DNA from: Polyodon spathula
Lineage: Eukaryota > Chordata > Actinopteri > Acipenseriformes > Polyodontidae
DNA length: 64,000 nucleotides
Reading direction: 5' to 3'
NCBI RefSeq assembly: GCF_017654505.1
Contig: NC_054570.1
Span: 2,848,544-2,912,543 of the forward strand
The notes beneath the pieces were generated by a model. That model was not told the DNA's origin and ran no database searches. It saw nothing but the letters and a program-made list of their open reading frames with translations. Below are positions 1 through 9,555 of the stretch, piece by piece; within the stretch, counting starts at the first letter, position 1, and each line of letters opens with the position of its first letter. The translations under genes were made by a program, and so were the position numbers.

Positions 1-99
1 TTTCCACAAATGTCGGCTATGTGTGTTGGATCTCGTAAAAAGTTTCTCTCTCTCTCTCTCTCTCTCGTGACCTTGGGAAACTGCTGCTTTACAGCTTTA

Positions 100-350
100 G
101 AAATCTGGGAGTTTTGTTCAATTCTGAATTACGCTTTGATGCACATATCAAATTTATTTGTAAATCTTCATCTAAAATTCGCCTGTGGAGGCTGACCGAC
201 TTAGTGTACCGTCTGTTGGAACTGCCACGTATGGATTGCGTTCTTTTAGTCACCTAGCACCCACACTATGGAACTCCCTACCTGGGCACATTAGAGGCAT
301 CCACTCTCGTCCCCTTCTTAAAGCACAGATAAAAACATTTTTTGTTTGAT
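100..350 (+). mobile_element. Decayed non-LTR retrotransposon (LINE) 3' ORF fragment
   Basis: Conceptual translation in shifting frames gives pieces typical of the reverse-transcriptase C-terminus of L2/Rex/CR1-like fish LINEs: a segment like LFNSELRFDAHISNL around 110-165, then a segment like APTLWNSLPGHIRG around 260-300 ending in a Lys/Phe-rich tail. The two pieces are closer together than in an intact element, so an internal deletion and frameshifts are present. It is non-functional. Subfamily cannot be assigned without a repeat library. Confidence 0.6.
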
Positions 351-484
351 CAGGTTTTTAGTTAAAATTCTTATTGAAGTATATGTTTTTTTTTCTGGTT
401 TGATTTTGTACAGTAAAGTGTATTTTTCCTGTGACATACGTATACATTTAAAACCGGCTGGACAGGCACATTGTTATACTCCAA

Positions 485-735
485 CCTTTATTTTTATATA
501 GCGCCTTTCCTAGTGGACCACCATCACAAAGCGCTTTACAAGATACGAGACTAGGGTGTGTGAGCTGTGCATCAGCTGCAGAGTCGCTTACAACAACGTC
601 TCACCCCAAAGACGAAGCACAGGGAGGCGAGGTGACTTGCTCGGGGTCCCACGATGAGCTGAGCTGGGATTTGAACCGGGGACCCCCTGGTTCCTTCAAC
701 CACTGGCCCACACAGCCTCCTACGCGCAGGAGTTG
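485..735 (-). repeat. tRNA-derived SINE, inverted
   Basis: Read on the minus strand, this starts with a tRNA-like head (GTGTGGGCCAGTGGTTGAAG, then a B-box-like GGTTCAAATCCCAGCTCAG), followed by a body with CGAGCAAGTCACCTCG. It ends in a tail with AAAGCGCTTTGTGATGGTGG and AAAGGCGCTATATAAA. The plus-strand element at 38170-38430 is the same family, with the same head, body and tail in the same order. Confidence 0.8.
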
Positions 736-872
736 AATGATTTGTATTACTAATATAAGGCGTGTCCCTGCATGCGTAGCAGCTCCCGCTATATCGTGGA
801 GGTATAATAATGCAGATATTATAAACGCATGAAACACACAGGATATAAAACGCGTATTAGTGTTTGACTCAC

Positions 873-953
873 TGAGTGCTGTTGCGGGTGTGTGTCTTGC
901 TGCACGGTCTCTGTGATCATCTCTGAAGAAGCTCCCGCTGCCTCCGCCATCAT
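873..953 (-). CDS. ppp1r11: Protein phosphatase 1 inhibitor-3 (PPP1R11), first coding exon, gene leaves left edge
   Basis: On the minus strand an ATG (953-951, with a second in-frame ATG at 950) opens a 27-codon exon reading MAEAAGASSEMITETVQQ and onward, ending at a strong donor (TCA|GTGAGT, 872-867). The N-terminus resembles PPP1R11, which begins MAE, then Ala/Gly/Ser, then an ET(V)TET motif. PPP1R11 is a small heat-stable inhibitor of protein phosphatase 1 and is also reported as an E3 ligase. The RVxF-containing core is encoded in later exons, outside this window to the left. It lies head-to-head with the ddx39b start at 2553, and the sequence around the start is GC-richer than its surroundings. 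The call rests on a short exon plus MHC context. Confidence 0.6.
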
Positions 954-1454
954 CGCAACAAACTGCAGTATTTTTTTTTTTTATCCAGACAGATCAAGAA
1001 ATATATAAATACATAAATAAAGGGTGCGTGTTTCCTGCAGGAGAAACGACGTCCGCCACTCCCACTTGGTCCCCCACTTATTTTCCGATCTGCATCTGTC
1101 CCTACAAGCCTGCGCTGGTTTGGGTTCCGGATCTTTCGCAATAGTATACCTGCCAGATAAAGACTTTGCGCCCTTGCTTCAAAAAAACATTTTAATGGCT
1201 TAAAAGCACAGCAGCCAAATCAAAGCATGTGGTCGGTGGATGAGTGACTTTCTGGACGGGGCTGGTGTTGTGTGTTTGGTTATTTATTAGGTTTTGATCG
1301 TGCAACTGGTTAGCAGTCTTTCTGCAGAGCCGGGTGGGTAGGGGGGTCCCAGCTCGACTTGAATTTCTAGGGGGAAAAAATCAAACAAACATACAGAAGA
1401 AGCGCCCAGCGACTCAAAACAGGACATTTCAAAAGTAATTTCATTCCAGTATTG

Positions 1455-1489
<35 letters not shown>

Positions 1490-2539
1490 GATTTGAGAGT
1501 TAATATAATAGCCTTTCCCGTTTTGGTCCCCGAATTGTGACTTGCGCGTATTTTAACATGTTCAATGAAATAAAACATCAGGAGAAACCGAGGAAGACGA
1601 CTTTATAACACATCTGTCTCTGAAAAATCTTTGCCATCCTTCGTGTCAGTTGTGCAGGAAACATCTTAAAATAAACCGGCACAATTTTCTTTATCCAACT
1701 AGTTTTGTATTTCGGGGTTTTTATTTTTGGTTAATTTTATGAGCGTATTTGTATGGCGTCTTTCATAAAGGACGTGTTGCAACCAGATAGTGACTTTTTT
1801 GGGGGGTATAAGTATAGTTTTCATATAAAATAAGCAATTGTATAATGGCAGCTCATATGCAGTTTGCATTATAATTTTTTAGGACAGCTTAACTGACGTG
1901 CTGCACCTACTGTTGTATTTCGATATGAATGAATTAAAGGTGTTGAAAAAACGCGAGTATTTACACCGATGTATTTACTGCGATTATAATTAATGAGAAG
2001 AATTAAGCAGGTGTTATTACCAGTGCGCTGCTAGTAGGATTTTTGCTGATTTCCAGTTTGTCATTTTTCAAAACATAAGGCCAGTGCAATATAAATATTT
2101 AGATTTATGTTGTTAAAATACTTGCGGTACATTTTTGTAGGGTCAGTACCCAACAACGAGGCTGTTTTGAGAATGCTACGTTAAGACACACATGAAATGA
2201 GAGAGTATGTATTCATAACAACTATGAAACGCACGCTTAATTCGCAGACCACTTGGTAAAGTGCAATGAACCACGTTGTGCCTGAAAATACAAATATGAT
2301 ATGTCACGATTTGATACCCTCCTAATATTTGTATGGCCAAGGATGGACTCCCACTGCAGAGCAGTTTGATCCATTTCTGTTTTAACTGTTTAGGACAACA
2401 CACCTGAGCTTGTTACCTGTACACTGGCTAAACATGCTTCTAGTAAAACCTGGGGGGGTGAAACTGCTATGCCACAGGAGTCTCGTTTCTAGCCCTGCTG
2501 TTTGAGATTGGTTCCTGATTGTGCCCCTCTTGCTCTTCA
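954..2539. other. Intergenic region between ppp1r11 and ddx39b starts
   Basis: No coding exon is supported here. The first 200 bases are relatively CpG-rich and probably hold the divergent promoters. A (CA)n microsatellite is at 1457-1486. At 2400-2500 there is an inverted copy of a dispersed repeat shared with 5470-5560. A splice acceptor at 2530-2539 (TTGCTCTTCAG) precedes the ddx39b start exon, so a 5' untranslated exon should lie in this interval but was not identified. Confidence 0.5.
2400..2500 (-). repeat. Dispersed short repeat, copy A
   Basis: Reverse complement contains GGCATAGCAGTTTCACCC, then GGTTTTACTAGAAGC and GGTAACAAGCTCAGGTG. The same ordered blocks occur on the plus strand at 5470-5560 and in part at 6090-6160. 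This is an interspersed repeat family of unknown class. No tRNA-like head is visible. Confidence 0.6.
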
Positions 2540-2852
2540 GCACTAGGTCAGGATGGCTGAGAACGACGTTGACAGTGAGCTGCTGGACTACGAAGATGAC
2601 GAGGTGGAGAACATAGGGAGCAGGGACGCTGTGGGCCTGCCCCTCACTTCACTTCAATATAGTGCAATGCTTTTAAAGGCAATATGTAAAGCATTTACCC
2701 ACTGCATTGTTGTTTTTTTTTTTTTCTCTACTTTCATCTCGGTGTACCCCAGTCCACATAAAAATAATCCACTTCCTTTCACTTCTGTTTCATTCCATTT
2801 AACTGCATTTCAGTTGAATCCCTTCTTTCCTCAGTTGAACAGACGCAGTAAA
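2540..2852 (+). pseudogene. ddx39b: DDX39B (UAP56) remnant: start and last codons with the helicase body missing
   Basis: After an acceptor ending at 2539, an ATG at 2553 opens a segment matching the DDX39B/UAP56 N-terminus (MAENDVDSELLDYEDDEVEN). Similarity stops near 2625. About 200 bases on, an acceptor (TTTCCTCAG, ending near 2834) is followed by codons reading (I)EQTQ and a TAA at 2850-2852. This parallels the family C-terminus ending IEQTR. All helicase motifs (Q motif, Walker A, DECD, HRIGR) are absent between them. UAP56 is an essential spliceosomal and TREX mRNA-export ATPase of about 428 residues, so this copy cannot be functional as shown. Either the locus has a large internal deletion or the assembly collapsed here. 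A polyadenylation signal AATAAA at 3080 fits the original 3' end. Confidence 0.6.
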
Positions 2853-3100
2853 CCAGCCTCCAGAACACGGAGAAGGTGCAGGAGAAGGAAGGAAGACCAT
2901 TGTGTATATAATTAAAATGCTTGTTTGTTATGTTATTTGAGACCTTTTTGTTTTAAAAGGGGGAAAAAAAAAATGTTGCTTTTTATTTTTCCTTGTTTTA
3001 ATTTGGTTTTTCCAGATTGTGTGTTTGTGCATGAGTGGGCTCTAGAAGGCCCCTTTTTTTCTAATAATGTCCTGTGATCGAATAAACGTCATTTACGTTT
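2853..3100 (+). other. Probable ddx39b 3' UTR with polyadenylation signal
   Basis: An A/T-rich stretch after the residual ddx39b stop codon ends with AATAAA at about 3080 followed by GT/T-rich sequence (GGTTGTCTTTTTT). This fits a cleavage site with downstream element. Confidence 0.45.
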
Positions 3101-4282
3101 ATTAACATCTCAGGTTGTCTTTTTTGGGGGGGTGGGTGCATAAAATGTGGTGAAGGCTATCTTTCAAGCACATCTCAATTAAATATTAAAAAACGTTACC
3201 TAGTGCCATCATCGGTATTTTAATTGTCATTTCCATCCATTCGTGCAGTTCATTTGATACCTGTTTCACACAAAGGTATCAGGCTTACTGTGTAAATTGA
3301 GATAGGCAGGGGTGGAAAAACCTGTCCTAAAAAGTACAGTTTATTCCTAAGCCTCTCTTGACAAATACACCAGGGATCGGTGTGATGTTTACTCTTCACG
3401 CTTAAGGTGATGGTCAATTTGCATTTTCCAGCAATAGGGAAATGTCAAATTCCTGTATTTCTGCAAACTCAGATTAACACAGTAACAAACTGCAATAAAA
3501 TTGATCACCCACTTTTCCAGTTTCTTATATCCTTGCTTCCTGTTTACCAAACACTATTTTCACTATTTTTCCCCACAAACTTTTTTTTTTTTTTTTTTTT
3601 CTTCCCCCAAAATACTTTTCTATGGTCATATTAGGCAAAACAACTTCGATCTGAAATCGTGCGACATGAAGTGTGTTCCAGGACAAATTATAGAACTGTG
3701 GGAATTTAGATCCCTTTAAATGGGAAGATCTCCTCTGTGAATTCCCTGGCGATTTCTGGGCATAAGAAACCTCTGTGTATATATTTGTGTGTGGCTGTGG
3801 CTTCAGTTTGATTATACACAGCAGCTGACTCAAAGAGTTTGTGTATTGGCCTAGAATGCAACATGCTTCAGTATGGCTTGATTCTATTAGCCAGCGATTG
3901 TAGGAAGTGCATTTCATTGCACACTGTAGTATTAAACAGCAGCTCCACTGTGGATCACAGGATTGTGTTTGTAATGCATATACAACTGCACAACAGACAT
4001 AGTACCTGGACAATACACTAACACCTACATCTGACAAGCATAATTTATTAAGCATAATTTATTAAGCTCCTTGTGATTTGACAAACCAAAGAGAGAGGAA
4101 TTTTTCAAAAACTTAAATTTTATTTGCTTTAAAGCTTCTCGTGAAAGACTGGCATACACCAGGCCGCGGCAGGAGGGGGGGGCTCTGACATAATGACAAC
4201 TTAATTTTGCATTCTTGAGCTTGACAAAAATACTTCAGCACTATAAGGGTTAACACAGGCACTGAATTGTCTTAAGACACAA

Positions 4283-4318
<36 letters not shown>

Positions 4319-5694
4319 GGCAAAAGGACAACTAATACTTTAGGCAGGCACACAGAGCCCTATTGACAACTCAGGTTTATTGAAGGTTTGGTGATGGGCA
4401 GTTTCTTCACTACTCCATGGAAACACTTATATTAGGGTTATAGCTCATGAAAACTACTTAAAAGCTCATTAGAAGCTCACGTTTCAAAGCAGCATTTCAC
4501 TGCAAAACAATAATTACAAACACTCTTCAAAAACAGTCCTTTAGTGGGGTTTTTTTTTTCAAATAGAAGCCACTGCATCCCTTTGCTTTCTCTGCAGCGC
4601 AACAGAAATGAAACGCTGCTACAGAGATCAGCTGTTCATTCTACCTGGATTAACTAGTTAACAATAACTCCCACCCGCAATCTCTCAGGTAATCTTGATT
4701 CTTTTGTTGCCTCTGCGCTAAATACAGCAGCGTGTGTAGCGCAGTGCAGGAGGAACAAACAGCAGCAATAGAGATTCCTTCAGCTACAAGGAAATTACAG
4801 AACCACAATTATTTAAAGTCACTTTTCTTAAGCAACGCAAGAAAAAATAAAAACACATGCACTCTGCTACATGATCGAGTGAATCATGTTTTGTCAGGTA
4901 GTTCGCATTCAATCTATACTTTGGCATTTTGCTACAGTAACACTGCGCTATTTTTTTTTTTTTAACATGGATGCAATGACTCCCTTTAAAAAGGTGTGGA
5001 TCAGAGTGTTACACTCTGTCTTGTTAACAGCACAGCAGTTTCAGCTATTCCTATATCTAAGTCCATCTCTGCAATGCAATTGCGGTCTTTATTAAAAAGA
5101 GTAAGTAGACACCATCTCCTTACCTTGTATGATCTCTGCAATCCTAACTGGTTCTTATTGCAATTGCTCAAACAGTGTGCACAGCAGGATACCGCCACTA
5201 ACTAAACTAAAGGAAACTTGTTTCCAAAGTAGAAGACCACGTTATGGCCCAGGCTCTTAACACTATATAGAGACTGGCTGATGAAGCCTCGGTTACATCT
5301 ATGGCAGGAAACCAGAATTGAAAAGCAGCTCCTGAAAAGCACCTGAACACGAACAAAAAAATAAAAAATAAAGTATGAGTAACTGCAAATTACAAGCATC
5401 ATAAAAACATGGCAGAACGTTAGATTTGTAGCTATTCTTTTAAACCAGACCAAATATAAAAAACACAGAAATGAGACTCCTATCGCACAGCAGCATCACC
5501 CAATTCCTGGTTTTAATACCAGCTTGATTAGCCACAGTGCACAGGTAACAAGCTCAGGTGTGTCTCAACAACTCAAGGCGCAAAACCAGGACTGGATCGA
5601 ACTGCTATGCAATGGGTCTTTAAGCCGACAGAATGTAAAGCTCCAGTTTTGCGAAGCCTGACACGCAGACAGCCTGGGTGCTTGTGGCTGCTCT
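3101..5694. other. Intergenic spacer between ddx39b remnant and MCCD1-like gene
   Basis: No supported exon. It holds poly(T)/poly(A) tracts (3580-3600, 4286-4313, 4951-4964) and the repeat copy at 5470-5560. Open frames here are short and show no family motifs. The 3' UTR of the minus-strand gene that stops at 5695 would lie in the right part of this interval. Confidence 0.5.
5470..5560 (+). repeat. Dispersed short repeat, copy B
   Basis: Contains GAGACTCCT, GCACAGCAGCATCACCC, CCTGGTTTTAATACCAGC and GGTAACAAGCTCAGGTGTG. These are the same blocks, in the same order, as the inverted copy at 2400-2500. A partial third copy is at 6090-6160 (CATAGCAGTTTCACCC then CTCCTGGTTTTAG). Confidence 0.6.
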
Positions 5695-7503
5695 TCAGTC
5701 CCGTGCTGAAGCCTGCAGGCGTTCTCTCTGCGTCCTCGGAGCTTCTATCCTGGGCTCCAGCGTGCGCCTGGCCTCTTCACTCTGCGCGGGGTCTGTCCGC
5801 CTCAGCAGAGCCTCGAGCTGCCTCTCCGTCTGGTCGACCTCAGCGCCGACCCTGGCTGTTCCATCGGAGAAACCATCTCCCTCCCAGTGAGCACTCTGAA
5901 AAGAAAAATACCATCCAAATTTAAAAAAGGGTGTGCTGTAAACAACCAGTGCCTTATACAGTCCAGTCAGAACCATGTTCAGTATTATTGACAACCAGCT
6001 GCAGTAAAGAGGACTAGTTTTAAACTAAGTTTGGGTCAATTTGTTTTGGGGTTTTTTTTTTTAGTGTAATGAGTTGCACCTCAAAATGCAAGGCTGCAAA
6101 CTCCTGTTGCATAGCAGTTTCACCCTCTCCTGGTTTTAGAATGAGTAGACAACTGCCTGTAGCTTGCAATCTACACATTGGCGGGTAGTTCACAGAACAA
6201 GGAAACAAAAACATAAGAAACGTTGCAATGCATCTTATTCCCATCTCTGAACATGTGGGACTACCAGCTCATAAAAACACCAACACCATACAAAACGGAC
6301 CTGTTTGTAGGAGACTAACCTACCTGTTCTATTATGCCAGCCCTGTACTGTGCAGCAACATTGCTGTCTGTACGCTAACCCTCACGCTGAGGTCATATTA
6401 AAATATCCTTTTTTCCCCACGACTTAAACTACAGTTTTATGATTGTGCAATCTAATCATTTTAAATTGCAAATGCACTTCTAGATTTGCAGTGCGGTGCA
6501 GGCCATTTGCCCTTGAGGCTCAGTTCAAAATTTGGCGTATTTTTTACGGACAGCACAAACCAGAACATCTTATAACGTGGGATGAATACATTTCTTATAT
6601 CGCGCAATGAATGAATAAATAAACAAATAAATAAATAATAATACTTACGGTTTCTTGAATAATTTCTTTTGCTCTAGTTGACCGATCAGCAATTTTATCT
6701 AACTCCTTTCCCGATTGATCATTACAAATCGCAGACTTCACGGCGCTATCGGCATTAAACGCAGCCCCGAATCCGCTGGAGCCGAGCGGCTTGCGGCTAG
6801 CTAGCTCCCCGGGTTTGCGGCACTGAAAACGGGTACCAAGTGTCCTTTGGAAAGCTGAAGACAAGGCGTCGGTGCAACAAAAGCAGGCTCGACCAATGCC
6901 ACCCCACCCCGACGGCAGACACAACACAGCGGTTCTGTGTGACCGCTTTGCCGGCGACAGCAACACGCCGACGCGCAGGACTGCGTTTGCAGACGCGTTG
7001 TCCAAATCCCCGTTTCTAGTAGGATTGATTTTACAGGCGTTGCTCCAAGCTGTCCGTCTGTCCACCGGCGTCCGATTGCCTGGCAGCTTCTTCCCCAGCG
7101 CCCAAACCGATTGAAAACAACCGGTCAGTTTCCAGGTGCGGCGCCGGTCAGTCTCCCCGGGTAAACGCGCATTCTGACCGGCTGCGAGTCCACCAGCAGC
7201 CCGGGGTGGTGAAACGAGTAGGCTGAAACGGGTCTGACCCGGGCGCTGCTGCTGCTGCTGCGGTGGTGGTGGTGGTTTCTGCGGACTTGTTTCCCATCTC
7301 AGCACGCCTAGAAAGCCATGTTTTAATGAATCCCGTCGCTTCTTGTTCAAACCAAACGGAATCCGTTTCCAAGCATCAGCCCAGCCGCGGCCAGTGTCCG
7401 CCCCAGCTGCTCTCGCCTCCGGGGCGGACCTGTACTTCAGTCCGCTGTTACCCCGGCACAGGATAACGGCAGCCCTGGCAGACGAAGACGGCACAGAGGC
7501 CAT
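5695..7503 (-). CDS. mccd1: MCCD1-like mitochondrial coiled-coil protein, two exons
   Basis: Exon 1 runs 7503-6649 (ATG at 7503) and ends at a consensus donor GTAAGT. Exon 2 runs 5895-5695 after a CAG acceptor, joined in phase 0, with TGA at 5697-5695. The predicted product is 351 residues. The N-terminus (MASVPSSSARAAVILCRGN) is Ser/Ala/Arg-rich without acids, as in a mitochondrial presequence. Residues about 85-100 hold a Pro-run followed by a Gln-run. The C-terminal 40 residues (QLEALLRR ... QRERLQAS) are heptad-like and charged, fitting a coiled coil. Mammalian MCCD1 (about 119 residues) also has a mitochondrial leader and a C-terminal coiled coil, and lies tail-to-tail with DDX39B exactly as here. 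Length is much greater than the human protein and sequence similarity is weak, so the name rests mainly on position and layout. The exon 1 region is GC- and CpG-rich. Confidence 0.5.
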
Positions 7504-8859
7504 GCCTGGGTGTGCAAATCCGCTGCAAAAAAAACAATAATAATAAGTTTCCATTTATAAAATTAAAAACTGTTGGCCTACTTGTATGAACGCCATGCAC
7601 TCATTTAATTTGGACCGTAACATTACCAAATAGACCCTACCTTATGACTGGCCCCAACCGGATTATACAAACTCTTTTAAATAGTCCAGCTGGAAAGATG
7701 CACTCCGTTACATCATGTATAAATTATATAAATGCCACTTTGGCTTGGCCATAAGCCAAGAGATCATTTAGAGATATCTCAAATTGCATTTTAAGATATC
7801 TTCAAATATTCACTTTTTTTTTTTTTTTTACACCTGGCACCCCGTATAAAAAAAAAAACAGATTTGAAATATAAAATACAAAGTAAATTAAGCGACCTGC
7901 AAATTAAATGTTTAATGGCAATAACGGTTTTAAATCATTCCTGCACAGTCCAGTCAATTTGTTCAATTTATTGATTCCGTTTCTACTCTCTCTCTTTCTC
8001 TCTCTCCCTCACCTGCATTCTTCAATCACTCTCTCACGTCTTCAGCACCTGGCAACGGAGTATTCTGGGTGTATTTTAAATAGATAAACAGCGGGTTATA
8101 TAGACTACAAGGAAAAGAGGAGAAAATGACTGTAGGGATTTGGCGGAGCACCAAGCACTAATCTAATCTTTCTGCTGACCATCTTTCCTGTAGAAAGTCA
8201 TTTTATAGTGCAGTAGATTCACCGCCACAATACCTATATGCTACATTGACGTGCTAAATGAAACTTAGTAAATCATATGACAAATCTTTTGACTGCACGT
8301 TTTGACTGCAACCCCTGTCTTTGCTTTACATTCACGTTGCTGCACATGTGTGTTGGAAGTGTGTTCTCAGCTCAGTAACTGAGGGCAAAATAATTCATAC
8401 AATATATCAAGTGTCAAGGCTTAGTTTTATTAGTGGGTTGTTTTCTGAGGAGCAGAGATGGTAAGTGTGGCATGTTTACGACTTCTACAAGTACGATGTA
8501 AATAAACAGAACTACACAGAATATGTTGTTGTCTGCTCTATTGAAAGATACAGTACCAACACGAGTAATATGTCAAGTAAAAGTAATACAGAAACATATC
8601 TCTAGATCTTTTTTTTTCTAAGAGTGTAGCTGCCAACATATTGTAGAACACCAGTCTTGGACGTTCAACTTGTATGCTTTTTACAAAAAAAAAGTTGAGA
8701 ATCTCTTACCCTAAAAAGCCTGCTTATCGTGCAAAGGTTAAAACAATGAAGGTAAAGTTATTCTCTCTGACAATCAAAGCTTTTCTGTCGGTGTTTAATT
8801 TATTTTTTATTTTTTTATAAGTAGTGGCGTGGCAGGGGTTTTCCTTAGGGTGGGGCTTA

Positions 8860-9050
8860 GCAGAGTTCCAGAAAATATTGAAGTGCAAAATCAAGACGTC
8901 AATCACATTCTCTACCGAAATGCGCCTACTGCGATGTGCCAGCAGTGCTGATCCAGTGAGCCGATGGTCTCCCATAGTTGATGTAAAACTCTTAATTTGC
9001 CCAAGAGTGCTGAGGGAGTTTTTATTATTATTCAACGAATGCACCACGTT
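8860..9050 (-). mobile_element. hAT-superfamily transposase C-terminal fragment
   Basis: Minus-strand translation gives SLSTLGQIKSFTSTMGDHRL then TGSALLAH and a segment ending VENVIDVL. This resembles the hAT C-terminal dimerisation region, typically ER.FS.L..IK...RSTM...RL..LALL. The fragment ends abruptly with no DDE residues, so it is a dead copy just upstream of the class I gene. Confidence 0.65.
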
Positions 9051-9182
9051 AGTTGATCCTCAGCTGATGCTCTATCCTTGCACTGTTGCACTACTAATAT
9101 GTCTTTGTAGATATAATTTGTTGCAACCCTATTTCATAAAGTGATCATACGGTATAGTTATATTATTATAATAGTATTATTC

Positions 9183-9216
<34 letters not shown>
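9183..9216 (+). repeat. (AAT)n microsatellite
   Basis: About eleven AAT/ATA units in an otherwise A/T-rich stretch, about 340 bases before the class I alpha1 exon. Confidence 0.95.
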
Positions 9217-9555
9217 TGAAAAGTGTAGTCAATCAGAATAAAATAAGATTCTTCTGCTGCTGGTGGCTTAAGAAGGCCCCAAGCCCTTTGCCTTTTGTTG
9301 GGATGGGGGAGGAGAGTCACAGCCCATATTCCACATCACAGATCCTGATCTGGTGCACTTCTGGGGGGGTCTAACAACTTGGGCAGTCAGCCCTCCCCCT
9401 CCCCTATTTATTGAGAACGTTTTCTGGAGGCTGTTTCTGGTTTGTGTGCATGAAACTCTTTTTGATTGTAAAAGAGACCATCAACACAGACTTGAGATTA
9501 TATTTATACAGCTTTAAGGGTTCAGCAGTTTCCTGTTGTTTCTGTTCTCTTCCAG

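Larger units (their letters stand above)
7504..9555. other. Spacer upstream of MHC class I gene
   Basis: This interval should contain the class I signal-peptide exon and promoter. I did not find an ATG followed by a hydrophobic stretch and a donor that I would defend. It holds A/T-rich sequence, a (CT)n-like patch near 7985-8010, a hAT transposase fragment (8860-9050) and an (AAT)n microsatellite (9183-9216). Confidence 0.5.

Noticed and set aside
3525..4055. 176-codon minus-strand open frame
   Set aside because: No family motifs, A/T-rich, a Lys run from a poly(T) tract and no splice context.
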